Source of the DNA: Nostoc spongiaeforme FACHB-130
GTDB lineage: Bacteria > Cyanobacteriota > Cyanobacteriia > Cyanobacteriales > Nostocaceae
Direction: 5' to 3'
DNA length: 64,000 nt
NCBI RefSeq assembly: GCF_014698475.1
Contig: NZ_JACJTB010000026.1
Location: 24,268 to 88,267, forward strand
Under the pieces are notes generated by a model, which was given only the letters and a program-made list of their open reading frames with translations, ran no database searches and was not told the DNA's origin. Of this stretch, positions 9,370 to 17,717 are shown in pieces (position 1 is the stretch's first letter; every line of letters begins with the position of its first letter). The translations under genes and the position numbers were made by a program.

Positions 9370-9859
9370 ATTAGGCTCCAATTCTGGGAATTAATTAACC
9401 GTATTTCCACTGCACCACTGATAACAACAAGACAGACAATGGCACTGAAAAAGTCTTGGGTAATCAATACTTTCGACTCTAATTGTGGGTTTTTGAGATC
9501 ATCCAAACTTGATCGAAATTTAGCTGATCTTTATGACTGGAATCTACTACACTTTTGCCTTAAACAAGAATTATCTTCATTGTTTAACTTAGTTCCTGTT
9601 GTTGCCAGGCAAACAAAATCATCAACAAGTTCTCTACCAAGAACTATTATTTTTCCCTTGTGAGTATCTTGTACAAGAAAAAACTTCACACAAAGGCCTT
9701 TTTATCCAGAAAATACCCGATTACGCACAATCTGTTTGTGGTGGTCAAACAGATTGGTCAAACACAACAGTAAGGAGGTGTTGCTGCGCCAACTCACTGA
9801 TGACTGATCGGGGTCAAGTTCTGATAGATGCCGTTACAGGAACTCTTATAGCGTCTTAG
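9370..9859 (+). pseudogene. Decayed duplicate of the PstS-like gene (C-terminal half)
   Basis: Translating all three plus frames gives pieces that line up in order with residues about 193-358 of the intact protein upstream. FWELINR...PLITTR matches NWEQLGGPKLPITPYSRR. TGIYYTFA matches GAIYYASA. LLLPGKQNHQ matches TLPLGKQPDK. LFVVVKQIGQTQQ matches LFVIVKQNGQRDQQ. CANSLMTDRGQVLIDA matches YANLLLTDQGQELIAK. The pieces lie in different frames with stops between them, so the copy is broken by several frameshifts. The N-terminal half is missing. It is a tandem duplicate that has been lost. Its stop overlaps the end of the convergent Crp gene. Confidence 0.75.
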
Positions 9860-10614
9860 CTTGCTCTATTAATTGACTCTGCTGGCAAGCAAATGAGATT
9901 ATCTCCTTGAGTGAGGATTAAACCTCTTTGACGCAATTTGCCCATTAAGCGGGTCACAGTTACACGAGTAGAGCCGATCGCACTACCAATTTGGGCATGA
10001 GTAAGGGGGAAAGGCAAACAATAGCCCCGAATCACATCGGGATCAGTTTCGCTCATTGCGGGTTCACCATATTCCTCAATTAACAATGTAAGGAATCCTA
10101 AGAGGCGGTCAATTGTGCGCCGCTGACCCAAAGCACTCAACCACAACAACTTACGCTGATGCTGATACCTAAAGGCATCCATAACCTCGCGCCGGAAGTG
10201 AGGCCAGTTGTCTAAATCATGCCAGTACATCCACAGCACCGCAGTTTGGTCAACATGGGCATATGCCTGGAGGGTGAATGGTGACTGAGCCACAATTTCA
10301 AATGGTTGTCCTGCTCCCACAAAACCCAAGAAGGCTTCTTCTGGAGTTCTGTTAATGCGTCGAGATGTTAACTGACTGGCAGTAGCACTCACTTGAGCGG
10401 TACCTACCATACGGATCGCACCTCTTTGCACCAAATACAGCAAACCAGGTCTAGCTGGAATGCGCTCATCTTTGCTAAAGGTGCGGCAACGATAGTGTTC
10501 TTGAGCCCAATCAAGAATACGTTGCCAAGTCAAAAAGGGGCGTGATGCCTCAGAAAAGGAGGATGGAGATTGCATAGGTAACAAAGAGCGTTCGGCTGAA
10601 GACAAAGACGTCAT
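9856..10614 (-). CDS. Crp/Fnr-family transcription regulator
   Basis: Product of 252 residues with the two Crp domains. The N-terminal part carries a divergent cyclic-nucleotide-binding fold (about residues 40-150). I see no clear cAMP phosphate-binding cassette, so it may not bind cAMP. The C-terminal winged helix runs from about 170 to 250, with the HTH in LTHAQIGSAIGSTRVTVTRLM. The SxxR-T-VTR recognition helix is the same type as in NtcA and Crp, so it should read a TGTGA- or GTA-like half-site. A long inter-domain helix (FRYQHQRKLLWLSALGQRRT) would serve dimerisation. It is divergent from the DALR gene with 272 bp between the starts. Target genes are unknown. It is not NtcA itself, whose sequence differs clearly. 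Confidence 0.85.
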   Translation of the reverse strand: MTSLSSAERSLLPMQSPSSFSEASRPFLTWQRILDWAQEHYRCRTFSKDERIPARPGLLYLVQRGAIRMVGTAQVSATASQLTSRRINRTPEEAFLGFVGAGQPFEIVAQSPFTLQAYAHVDQTAVLWMYWHDLDNWPHFRREVMDAFRYQHQRKLLWLSALGQRRTIDRLLGFLTLLIEEYGEPAMSETDPDVIRGYCLPFPLTHAQIGSAIGSTRVTVTRLMGKLRQRGLILTQGDNLICLPAESINRAS

Positions 10615-10741
10615 AAAACAAGGTGCAAGGAGTGTCTTTGTGTTGACGGGTAGGCTTAACGCCTAACAGCGCCAGCCATCCAAAGAGTAGAGAGCAATTT
10701 AGCGCCTACTCTTTTGTTATACTTCTTACTGTACAATGATG

Positions 10742-10783
10742 GTAGTAAAGTTTACTTACTATTCATAGAATATTTATTAAATT
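10742..10783 (+). promoter_or_regulatory. Candidate NtcA-activated promoter
   Basis: GTA (10742-10744), eight bases, then TAC (10753-10755) fits the NtcA consensus GTAN8TAC. It is followed 22 bases later by TAAATT (10778-10783), which fits the -10 form TAN3T. This is the class II NtcA promoter geometry, pointing toward the DALR-domain gene at 10887. The mirrored orientation toward the Crp gene lacks a matching -10. Such short patterns also arise by chance. Confidence 0.4.
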
Positions 10784-10886
10784 TTATGGTCTTCTCATTT
10801 TTCTTTATATAGATAAAACTTATATCTCAAGGAAGATGGCAAGCCACTGTTGGAGAAATAATCAAAAGCTGTTCTTATCAGATTAA

Positions 10887-11765
10887 GTGGATTATTGGTT
10901 AATAACAAGCAATCAGCCATCAATTAAGCAGTTATTAAATGCTTGGTCTCTGGAAACACTCAGTGATTTTACTAGTGCCGAAAAAATACAGTTTAAAGAA
11001 ATAAAAAAAAATCATCTATACAAAGATAGAGATAATAAAAAAATCTTGTATATCTCAGGAGTGGCGCAGCAGTTAGCAAAATCTCATAATTGCACTGCTA
11101 TGGACATAGCTAATACTCTTGTCCCTAGATTCTTAGCGACCAGTGGCGACGTTTTTATGGTTACAATTGTTCCACCTGGTTGGATTTATTTTGAATTAAA
11201 ACCAACATATTTGGCAAGTTGGCTACAAAGCTGGGTTATGGGGTGCAGCGAACAACCAGGAAAGATGGGAACAGAAAACACAACTCCCAAATTTAACAAT
11301 CACAACCCATCCCAGATATTTGCTATTCAATACGCTTATGCAAGATGTTGCTCATTAATCTTGCTAGGTCATCGTGAGAAATTAATTAAACTGCGGGAAC
11401 CTTTACCAGATACAAGTACAACATTATGGCAACCAGTATCTCAAGAACCCATACCTTGGTTGAATCATGAGAACCAACTTTGGCTGCATGACTCCACAGA
11501 GAGGGATTTACTGGCTGAGTTAGTGGAGGTGGTGGACGACTTAGTATGTTCTGAGATTGGTGATGCAATTCACTGGCAAAAAACCGCTTGGAAGTTGAGT
11601 CAGGCTTGGGAAAAACTTTGGTGTCAGTGTCGTATTTGGGGCGATGTAAAAATTAATTCACCGGAATTGGCTCAATCTCGTTTGGGTTTGGTCATAGTGA
11701 CCCAGCATTTGCTGAGATATTTACTAGTAGAAAAACTAGGAGTTGCTGCTTTGTGGGAGTTATGA
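10887..11765 (+). CDS. DALR anticodon-binding-domain protein (ArgRS-related)
   Basis: Product of 292 residues from a GTG directly after an in-frame stop, so this is the furthest possible start. The C-terminal half looks like the DALR anticodon-binding domain of arginyl-tRNA synthetase: IQYAYARCCSLILLG around residue 152, then helices ending in LLRYLLVEKLGVAALWEL. The N-terminal half (VAQQLAKSHNCTAMDIANTL, then FMVTIVPPGWIYFEL) resembles the tRNA-recognition add-on domain of ArgRS. The class I catalytic core with HIGH and KMSKS is absent. It is therefore a synthetase paralogue without aminoacylation chemistry. It may bind tRNA(Arg) or help the real ArgRS, but I cannot say. It lies alone behind the candidate NtcA promoter. 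Confidence 0.7.
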   Translation: MDYWLITSNQPSIKQLLNAWSLETLSDFTSAEKIQFKEIKKNHLYKDRDNKKILYISGVAQQLAKSHNCTAMDIANTLVPRFLATSGDVFMVTIVPPGWIYFELKPTYLASWLQSWVMGCSEQPGKMGTENTTPKFNNHNPSQIFAIQYAYARCCSLILLGHREKLIKLREPLPDTSTTLWQPVSQEPIPWLNHENQLWLHDSTERDLLAELVEVVDDLVCSEIGDAIHWQKTAWKLSQAWEKLWCQCRIWGDVKINSPELAQSRLGLVIVTQHLLRYLLVEKLGVAALWEL

Positions 11766-12113
11766 ACTCATCGTTTTGTATGGAAGCGACAGCAAAGAAG
11801 GCAGAAGTTGAAAGGCAGGAGGTTGAATAATTGGATTTATGAAACAAATCAATATACTGGATCAGGCTTCTTTCCTACTCCTGTAAGGGCGAGTTGATGA
11901 AGAATTTAGTGTACCCACAGATTCATTGAGTAAACCCGCTTCTACCCATTCGCTATCTATCCAACTAGATTCGGAAATCAAACGGGATTCCTAGAATTTA
12001 TGGAAGTTAGAAAGTTGCAGTTTATCAAAACAGCTACGCAATTTTGCTAGAAATGAGCGGGCTATTCATCAGTATTGTTTCTGAGGAAAATATAACGGTT
12101 TTTATCATAGCTA
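11766..12113. other. Intergenic, no clear gene
   Basis: About 350 bp between the DALR gene and the small-RNA promoter. A GGCAGAAGTTGAAAGGCAGGAGGTTGAA stretch near 11800 is repeat-like. A minus-strand frame without stops of about 40 codons (near 11870-11990) has no start codon. I see no supported gene. Confidence 0.45.
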
Positions 12114-12142
12114 TTGACTCATAAAAGTAGTTCGACTATACT
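12114..12142 (+). promoter_or_regulatory. Strong sigma-70-type promoter for a small RNA
   Basis: TTGACT (12114-12119), a 17-base spacer, and TATACT (12137-12142). This is close to the ideal -35/-10 pair and spacing. The expected start is around 12148-12150. No open reading frame follows, but a hairpin terminator does, 30 bases further on. Confidence 0.7.
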
Positions 12143-12148
12143 TGCAGT

Positions 12149-12213
12149 TGTGTGAGGAGCGAACCAGCAAGAGCGCCGAGACGAAACACGGCCAGTCGTC
12201 GGCGCTCTTTCTG
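12149..12213 (+). ncRNA. Candidate small RNA of about 65 nt (possibly Yfr2-like)
   Basis: From the predicted start the transcript would read GUGUGAGGAGCGAACCAGC, then a perfect 11-bp stem (12169-12179 with 12199-12209), then CTGATTTC. The loop region contains CGAAACACGG. Together the strong promoter, lack of an ORF and terminator-like hairpin indicate an abundant short RNA. The 5' part GUGUGAGGAG is perfectly complementary to CUCCUCACAC, which I recall as the conserved unpaired core of the cyanobacterial RNA Yfr1. The AAACA loop recalls the Yfr2 family, also common in cyanobacteria. The family name is tentative, but the transcript unit itself is well supported. Confidence 0.65.
12169..12213 (+). 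terminator. Hairpin terminator of the candidate small RNA
   Basis: AAGAGCGCCGA (12169-12179) pairs with TCGGCGCTCTT (12199-12209). The 3' arm runs into TTTCTGATTTC. The stem is GC-rich at its centre. An inner stem GAC/GTC may extend it. Confidence 0.65.
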
Positions 12214-12247
12214 ATTTCATAATGTAAAAAAGTTTAAACAGTCTGCT

Positions 12248-13108
12248 TTAAGAAAGTAAAAATTTTTGGATGGCGATCGCAACTCCATTTTTCTCTACAC
12301 TGGGGGCTATCCACTGAGCGATCGCTTTTACTTCCGTGGGTGCATCGCCCATCGCTACACCAATACCAGCGTATTCCAACATTTCTACATCATTAAAGTT
12401 ATCACCAATAGCCATAACGTTATTTCTTTGCAAACCGAGAAGTTCTTCAGCAAAATAACGTACAGCCGCACCTTTATTAACAGCAGGATTTGTGGCTTCA
12501 AAAAAAGTAGCTACAGAAGTTGTGAGGTAAAGTTCTGCGGGTGTATATTGGCGACGCAAATTTCCTAATAATTGGCTAATTGCTTCTGTGTCATCACACA
12601 AAGCTAAAATTTTTGTTGGTTCATATTCAATTAAAATTTTGCGTAAATCACCCACAGCAATGGGGATAATTCCTGAACGTTGTGCGTAAATTTTAGTTTC
12701 TCTAGTTAACTCCCGGACATAAAGTTGATCATTAATGTAAAAGTGAATAGAAAGCAGCGATCGCCACTGGGGTTGTTCAAAATAGTCTAGTAATTGGTAT
12801 GCGATTTCTCTGGCTACAGGTAAGTGATAGTGGATTTTTTGGTTAGTTGGATCTTGAATCCAAGCTCCCTGATAAGCTGCTAATGGCAGGTTAGAGCGAA
12901 TTTCTTGATGAAAACGTAAAGCAGAACGATACATCCGCCCAGTAGCAATTGCAACATGAATACCTTTGGCTTGAGCTGCGGCGATCGCTTGCTTAACAGG
13001 TTTGCTTAAAGAATTGGATTTACCTGCGATCGTACCATCGATATCTAAAACTAGTAACTTAATGTCTTGTGTAGGTAGAGCTTGATTTTTAGGTGATGCC
13101 ATATACAT
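12248..13108 (-). CDS. Cof-type HAD-superfamily phosphatase
   Basis: Product of 286 residues in the Cof/YbiV branch of HAD hydrolases, cytosolic enzymes that remove phosphate from sugar phosphates, nucleotides or cofactors. Motif I is LLVLDIDGTIAGKSN (nucleophile and acid Asp at residues about 21 and 23). Motif II is the Thr in VAIATGRMYRSAL, motif III a Lys near NPAVNKGAAVRYF, and motif IV GDNFNDVEMLEYAGIGVAMGDA. The large C2 cap lies between motifs II and III. All catalytic residues are in place. The substrate cannot be predicted from sequence. It is a single gene, separated by a bidirectional hairpin from the PEP-CTERM gene upstream and by the small RNA unit downstream. Confidence 0.92.
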   Translation of the reverse strand: MYMASPKNQALPTQDIKLLVLDIDGTIAGKSNSLSKPVKQAIAAAQAKGIHVAIATGRMYRSALRFHQEIRSNLPLAAYQGAWIQDPTNQKIHYHLPVAREIAYQLLDYFEQPQWRSLLSIHFYINDQLYVRELTRETKIYAQRSGIIPIAVGDLRKILIEYEPTKILALCDDTEAISQLLGNLRRQYTPAELYLTTSVATFFEATNPAVNKGAAVRYFAEELLGLQRNNVMAIGDNFNDVEMLEYAGIGVAMGDAPTEVKAIAQWIAPSVEKNGVAIAIQKFLLS

Positions 13109-13415
13109 AAATTTTTAATCTCTGAACTCCCAGTATGAGGGTAACAGGCATTGGCACAATCTGATTCAGTCAAAATAATTAAGCTAAAACACATCTAAAT
13201 TCCTTAAACACACAACAACTTATCAACCAAAATAAAAAACCCAGACTTTCGGTCTAGGTTTTCCACAGTTAAATAAAAGATGATTCTGACAGTAATGATC
13301 GACATGAAAACGGTCTAACAGATGCACAACTGTGTAATTAATGCAATGTGCTTTTTGGTGATTAATTGATATTAATCAATTGAATCAGGTAAGAAGACTC
13401 ACCTATTTCTACCAA
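13109..13415. other. Intergenic region between the HAD and PEP-CTERM genes
   Basis: About 300 bp containing the terminator hairpin listed below and an AATTGAT/ATCAATT inverted repeat near 13364-13381. It contains no gene. Confidence 0.5.
13235..13264 (-). terminator. Terminator downstream of the PEP-CTERM gene
   Basis: On the minus strand AAAACCTAGAC, loop CGAAA, then GTCTGGGTTTTTT: a stem with one mismatch followed by a run of T. The plus strand also ends in T, so it may act in both directions, but the position fits the end of the minus-strand gene at 13416. Confidence 0.65.
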
Positions 13416-14159
13416 TTAGTTAGACGCTTTGAGCCAATTTTTTCTGCGTTGGGACATTAAACCAATTCCTGCTACTAAGCCAAGACCAATTGCAGCAGAT
13501 GGTTCGGGTACGGCTTTGGGGTCATAGTCGTATGTGACAGTTAAACCTGCGGAGGCATAAGTGTTAATTCGAGAGTCGAAGTTGCCTGAACCTGTAACTC
13601 TAGAGTCGGCGAATGCCTTGAAAGTAAAGTCTGCTGTTCCTGTACCGAGGAAATATTGGAAAAATTCGTCGCTACTGGCGATTGTTTGTGTTTGTGCTAG
13701 AGTAGCACTCAGTCCACTAACTGTCCTGCCTGAAGCACCACCGAAATCACTAATTCCATCAAATCTAGCTACTTGGTAAGTATAAGACTGGGTTGGAGTG
13801 ACATTAAATCGCTCTACGCCTGCTGGGAGTTCCAAGCTCAACTCACCTGCAAGGTCTACTAAAACAGTGGCTGCTCTGCTGCTTCTGTTTTCAAAAGCTG
13901 CATCTCCCTTCAAATTACCGACAAAATCAATAGTTACACTTTTGAGAGTACCTAGTTTTGAGTTGAACTTGTTAACACTGATGATATCTTCAATATCTGT
14001 CTTGTAGAAACCATCAGCTGACACTGGTGTACCATCTGTAGGCTTGTATTGGTATTGAGTAGTGTAAGAAAGAGAAGCTGCGTTTGCTGCGCCTGCGGTG
14101 GCTACGATACCTGCCAAGGTGGTCGCTGCTGCTAGAGTTTGAAATAGTTTTGTTGTCAT
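13416..14159 (-). CDS. PEP-CTERM sorting-domain exported protein
   Basis: Product of 247 residues. The signal peptide covers residues 1-28 (LFQTLAAATTLAGIVATAGAANA). The C-terminus is a classic PEP-CTERM anchor: VPEPSAA, a short hydrophobic helix (IGLGLVAGIGLM), then a basic tail SQRRKNW. Such proteins are exported and processed by an exosortase, usually ending in the outer envelope or exopolysaccharide. The central part is beta-rich (YQYKPTDGTPVSADGFYKTD, TYQVARFDGISDFGG) and matches no enzyme family I know. No exosortase gene is in the window, as is usual because one enzyme serves many scattered substrates. It has its own terminator. Confidence 0.88.
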   Translation of the reverse strand: MTTKLFQTLAAATTLAGIVATAGAANAASLSYTTQYQYKPTDGTPVSADGFYKTDIEDIISVNKFNSKLGTLKSVTIDFVGNLKGDAAFENRSSRAATVLVDLAGELSLELPAGVERFNVTPTQSYTYQVARFDGISDFGGASGRTVSGLSATLAQTQTIASSDEFFQYFLGTGTADFTFKAFADSRVTGSGNFDSRINTYASAGLTVTYDYDPKAVPEPSAAIGLGLVAGIGLMSQRRKNWLKASN

Positions 14160-14632
14160 GGAAATTTATCTTCTCAAACTGGATAAACGCAAGATTGCTA
14201 CATTATTTCTAACTTGTAATTTTTGGTTGTCGGCTTGCTAAATCTACCGAAATTTATGTAAAGCTTTGATTATGAAAAAACTTGCATAAATCCACCTTTG
14301 AGAAGCATAGATAAAGTTTTGTTAAGGTTGGCAAATTAGATGGAGACCTTGGTAGAGCCTTATTGGACTATCAAAAACCATCAGAAGTTTTGTCAAATCA
14401 AGACTCTTTCAACTCAGCAAATGTTCAGATATCAGGTAAATTTCCTATACATCAAGTTATTTATTGAGGATATATGCACTGTTAGTATGATGAACATAAA
14501 AGCTAGTGTGTATTTTTAAAATTTAAAATTTCTATGAGTGTAATTAGGCATTATCTATGATTTACTGATGAACTGCATTTCATAGGCAAGTGTGAAAAAG
14601 CGAGTACTGTAATGACTCTGCACTTAGCTCTT
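14160..14632. other. Intergenic, promoter region of the PEP-CTERM gene
   Basis: About 470 bp between the recJ stop and the PEP-CTERM start. AT-rich. No reading frame, RNA gene or clear hairpin was found. Confidence 0.45.
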
Positions 14633-16999
14633 TCATATTAGAGGTCGATTAACAAGCGCCACAATTGTAGATAAAGGGACTTCAGAAAAGTACTGTTGCT
14701 GAAATTGTTCTTCACTGACTGCGTACAGAAATTGAGTAACGGCTGTATCTGCTAGATTGGGTGAAATTGTTTGAGAATTTTGGCTGATTTGTAAATAACG
14801 GTCTTGTCTGGTAGCTATAAATCCGCAATGTTTCAAAGCTTTGATGCCTAGTAGTAAGCTGCGATCGCCTATGCCTAATTTTGTTAGTAGTTGTGTGCGG
14901 GTAACTAGCTGCTGTGTACGACTCAGATATTTAGCTATGCCAACTAGAGTCTGCCAAATTTCTTGCGGTGGTTGTAGATGAGGTTTAGACCAAGCCAGGG
15001 CTAATTGTTGATGATTGTAAAGAGAGCGTTGCCACCAAATGCGTATTTCATCCCAGCTAGTAGGGCATTGTTCCAAGATAAGTGGGGAGTTGGGAGTTGG
15101 GAGTTGGGAGTTGGGAGTGGGTAGATTGCGCCAGTCAAGGATTTGTGTTGAATATTGTTGACTGAGTTCTGAGTCATTGCTAGGGCGGACGGCGATTAAT
15201 CTGATTTCATAGCGTTTTTTGAAACTGTTGTAATCTAATTCGACGATGCAATCAGATTTGCCTACAGGTAATTCATCTTTATAATGCCCCCACCACACGC
15301 CAGGAAAAGGATTTTTAGTAGAGTCATCCCGAATATCAAAATCAGTTTTAATGTACTGTACTTTTTTTCCTTGCCAGTCTTGCTGATTGCGATGCCAAGC
15401 GTTTTCAAACCAGCAGTTCTGGATGAGGAGTTTTGGAACTGGGTTTCCCATCCCGCAAGGTTCTAGCAATTTTAGTTCTAAGAATAATTCTTTACCCAAG
15501 TCTGCTACGGTAACTTTTAAATCTGCCTGAACTGTAGGCATCAATTCTGTACTACCCAAAGATTGCCGCAACTGCTGATTAATTGCTTGGGTAAATAAAG
15601 GAATATTCTCGACTGGTAAACTCAAACCCGCAGCGTAGGGATGTCCACCAAAGCGATGTAATAAATGTGCTTGGTCTTTGACTAGTTGATATAAATCGAC
15701 AGAATTAATGGAACGGGCTGAACCTCTTGCTAGGGTGGGAGTAGGGAGTAGGGAGTGGGGAGTGGGGATGTAATCCTCCTTGTTTGTCATCAATTCCTCA
15801 TTCCCTTCTGTGCTTAACAAAATTGTGGGGCGGCCTGTTTCTTGGGCTACTTGTCCGGCGACTAAGCCTAAGACACCGGCTGGCCATTGGGGATCTTCGA
15901 GGACGATGACGCTGGTTGTTGATAAATCTAATTGGGTGAGTTTTTGGGCTACTTGGGTTTGGACATCTTTTTGTAATGACTTGCGGCGAGTGTTGGCAAG
16001 TTCTGTTTCTTCCGCCAATTGATTGCAGTGTTTGGCATCGCGGCTAGTCAGTAATTCTACGCAAAAACTCGCATCGCCTTGAATGCGGCTAACTGCGTTG
16101 ATGCGCGGCCCTAAACCAAAGGAAATATCTGTGGGGCGATCGCCACTTTTTTGGCACAATTCTAATAATCGCCCTACCCCTGGTCTGCGTCGCGCTGTTG
16201 GTGGTTGTTTAAAGTCTGCTTGTAAACGTTGGATTCCCAACTGTGCTAAGTACCGACAATCTCCTTTGAGTTGTACCAAGTCAGCAATTAACCCGACTGC
16301 GACTAAATCTAATAAGTTTTCTAGTGCATCTTGCGGGACATTGGGCAGAGTTTGATAAAAGGCTTCTACCAACTTGTAAGCAACTGCTACCCCAGAAAGA
16401 TGAAATAACGGATGTTCGCTTGGTAAATAACGGGGGTTAATAATTGCTGTAACTGGTGGACGTTGGGCGGGTAAGGTGTGATGGTCTGTAACAATGACAT
16501 CTATACCTAACTTTTTAGCATATATAATCTCATCAATATTTGTGCTACCCGTATCACAAGTAACTATTAATTTAAAATTTTGTTTTGCTAAATTCTCAAT
16601 TCCTGAATTATTCAGTCCGTGAGATTCTCTGAGACGATTGGGAATGTAATAAGTTAACTGTGTATGTTGCTGAAAAAATTGCCCCAAGCCATCCCATAAG
16701 ACCGCAGTGGAAGTAATACCATCAGCATCAAAATCTCCCCAAATCGCCACTTTTTCACCAAGCTTACGTGCTTGTTGTAATCTAGCTACTGCTAGGTGCA
16801 TTTCTTCCCCAAATTCAAAAGGACTAGCAGGTTGATAAGTTTGATAGTTAACAAAAGCTGCTAGTTGTTGAGAATCTTGAATGCCTCTTTGCCACAATAA
16901 TTGTGCTGCATATAATCCACTCGATGTAGGTGTGTACTGCTTTACTGCTGCAATAAACCAATCTGGAGGTTGTTCAGTAGGTGCTAAAATCCACTTCAT
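14633..16999 (-). CDS. recJ: Single-stranded-DNA exonuclease RecJ
   Basis: Product of 788 residues. RecJ degrades single-stranded DNA 5' to 3' in recombination and mismatch repair, using manganese bound by DHH-family motifs. Motif I is WGDFDADGITSTA (near residue 93), then the GSTN region of motif II, motif III DVIVTDHHTLP near 170, and GLGPRINAVSRI near 296. The DHHA1 and OB domains follow. Two stretches look foreign. One around residues 410-425 (PTPHSLLPTPTLARGS) and one around residues 627-638 (PTPNSQLPTPNSP) are encoded by GGGAGT-type heptamer repeats that keep the frame. A cyanobacterial winged-helix-like C-terminal extension is also present. The gene lies 25 bp after the GNAT gene and probably shares its transcript. 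Confidence 0.95.
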   Translation of the reverse strand: MKWILAPTEQPPDWFIAAVKQYTPTSSGLYAAQLLWQRGIQDSQQLAAFVNYQTYQPASPFEFGEEMHLAVARLQQARKLGEKVAIWGDFDADGITSTAVLWDGLGQFFQQHTQLTYYIPNRLRESHGLNNSGIENLAKQNFKLIVTCDTGSTNIDEIIYAKKLGIDVIVTDHHTLPAQRPPVTAIINPRYLPSEHPLFHLSGVAVAYKLVEAFYQTLPNVPQDALENLLDLVAVGLIADLVQLKGDCRYLAQLGIQRLQADFKQPPTARRRPGVGRLLELCQKSGDRPTDISFGLGPRINAVSRIQGDASFCVELLTSRDAKHCNQLAEETELANTRRKSLQKDVQTQVAQKLTQLDLSTTSVIVLEDPQWPAGVLGLVAGQVAQETGRPTILLSTEGNEELMTNKEDYIPTPHSLLPTPTLARGSARSINSVDLYQLVKDQAHLLHRFGGHPYAAGLSLPVENIPLFTQAINQQLRQSLGSTELMPTVQADLKVTVADLGKELFLELKLLEPCGMGNPVPKLLIQNCWFENAWHRNQQDWQGKKVQYIKTDFDIRDDSTKNPFPGVWWGHYKDELPVGKSDCIVELDYNSFKKRYEIRLIAVRPSNDSELSQQYSTQILDWRNLPTPNSQLPTPNSPLILEQCPTSWDEIRIWWQRSLYNHQQLALAWSKPHLQPPQEIWQTLVGIAKYLSRTQQLVTRTQLLTKLGIGDRSLLLGIKALKHCGFIATRQDRYLQISQNSQTISPNLADTAVTQFLYAVSEEQFQQQYFSEVPLSTIVALVNRPLI
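15084..15123. repeat. In-frame heptamer repeat inside recJ, copy A
   Basis: Tandem units of GGGAGTT (read on the plus strand), about five copies, all inside the recJ reading frame. They encode the low-complexity PTPNSQLPTPNSP segment. Confidence 0.85.
15734..15768. repeat. In-frame heptamer repeat inside recJ, copy B
   Basis: Tandem units of the type GGGAGTA/GGGAGTG on the plus strand, inside recJ. They encode the PTPHSLLPTPT segment, next to a further non-conserved stretch. Confidence 0.8.
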
Positions 17000-17024
17000 T
17001 GGTCATTGGTCATTTTCTAGACTT

Positions 17025-17660
17025 CTATTTTTGGTCTTCAATAATTGGGGATTCGTTTACTAAAGGATTGAGGACTAATTCATTCGCAACGCCGTCAGAT
17101 TTTCGGGGGCGAATTGTGGGACGCGATCGCCTGTAACCTGCTCTTTCGGCTTTTTGATGCTCGTAGTCAATTAGCCTACCATAATGTGGGTGTTTACTTA
17201 AATTCATCGACAAGAAAATATGTTGACGAATGTTGCCAAAACCTTTGCGATTAAAAAATTTCACTGCGGCTACATTGGTGGGGTCAGTATCTACTAACAT
17301 GAATCTTGCGCCATCTTCAATCATGCGAGCAACGACTTTATCAACTAGCTTGTCTGCTACTCCCTGACGCTGATATTTTGGGTTAACTCCCAGCCACAAA
17401 ATATAACCATAAGTCCAAGATGCTTTAGTTATAATTGTTCCTAAAATAAATCCAGCTAGTTCTCCACTAGTTTCAGCAACTAAGCAATATTCTGGGTCTG
17501 TATTATAAAGTCCAATTACTTCCCATTCATCCCAAGTGCGGTAGAGGTATGGATATAAATCGCTGGTGAATAATTCTTCACCTAAATGATATACAGGGGC
17601 GATATCATCAATTCCTAGTTCCCGGACATAAATTGCGTCGCTTTCTTCAAATGTAGTCAT
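17025..17660 (-). CDS. GNAT-family N-acetyltransferase
   Basis: Product of 211 residues. The GNAT fold occupies residues about 10-155. The acetyl-CoA pyrophosphate-binding motif is in VNPKYQRQGVADKLVDKVV, followed by RFMLVDTDPTNVAAVKFFNR, which resembles ribosomal-protein or amino-acid acetyltransferases. The last 50 residues are a basic, charged tail (RAGYRRSRPTIRPRKSDG) without obvious fold. The substrate is unknown. It lies between the PD-(D/E)XK nuclease gene and recJ on the same strand with short gaps (57 and 25 bp), so the three probably form one transcript. Confidence 0.85.
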   Translation of the reverse strand: MTTFEESDAIYVRELGIDDIAPVYHLGEELFTSDLYPYLYRTWDEWEVIGLYNTDPEYCLVAETSGELAGFILGTIITKASWTYGYILWLGVNPKYQRQGVADKLVDKVVARMIEDGARFMLVDTDPTNVAAVKFFNRKGFGNIRQHIFLSMNLSKHPHYGRLIDYEHQKAERAGYRRSRPTIRPRKSDGVANELVLNPLVNESPIIEDQK

Positions 17661-17717
17661 ACGTTAGATAATAAGAATTATACGTTTCGCGCAAAGGCGC
17701 TAAAATACAACATAAAT

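Noticed and set aside
11870..11990. Stop-free minus-strand frame of about 40 codons (SESSWIDSEWVEAGLL)
   Set aside because: It lacks a start and ends at stops on both sides. It could be a gene relic, but no parent is recognisable.
12130..12175. Yfr1 itself on the minus strand (CGCTCCTCACAC)
   Set aside because: The minus strand has no promoter or terminator in the right places, while the plus strand has both, so the complementary RNA is the likely transcript.
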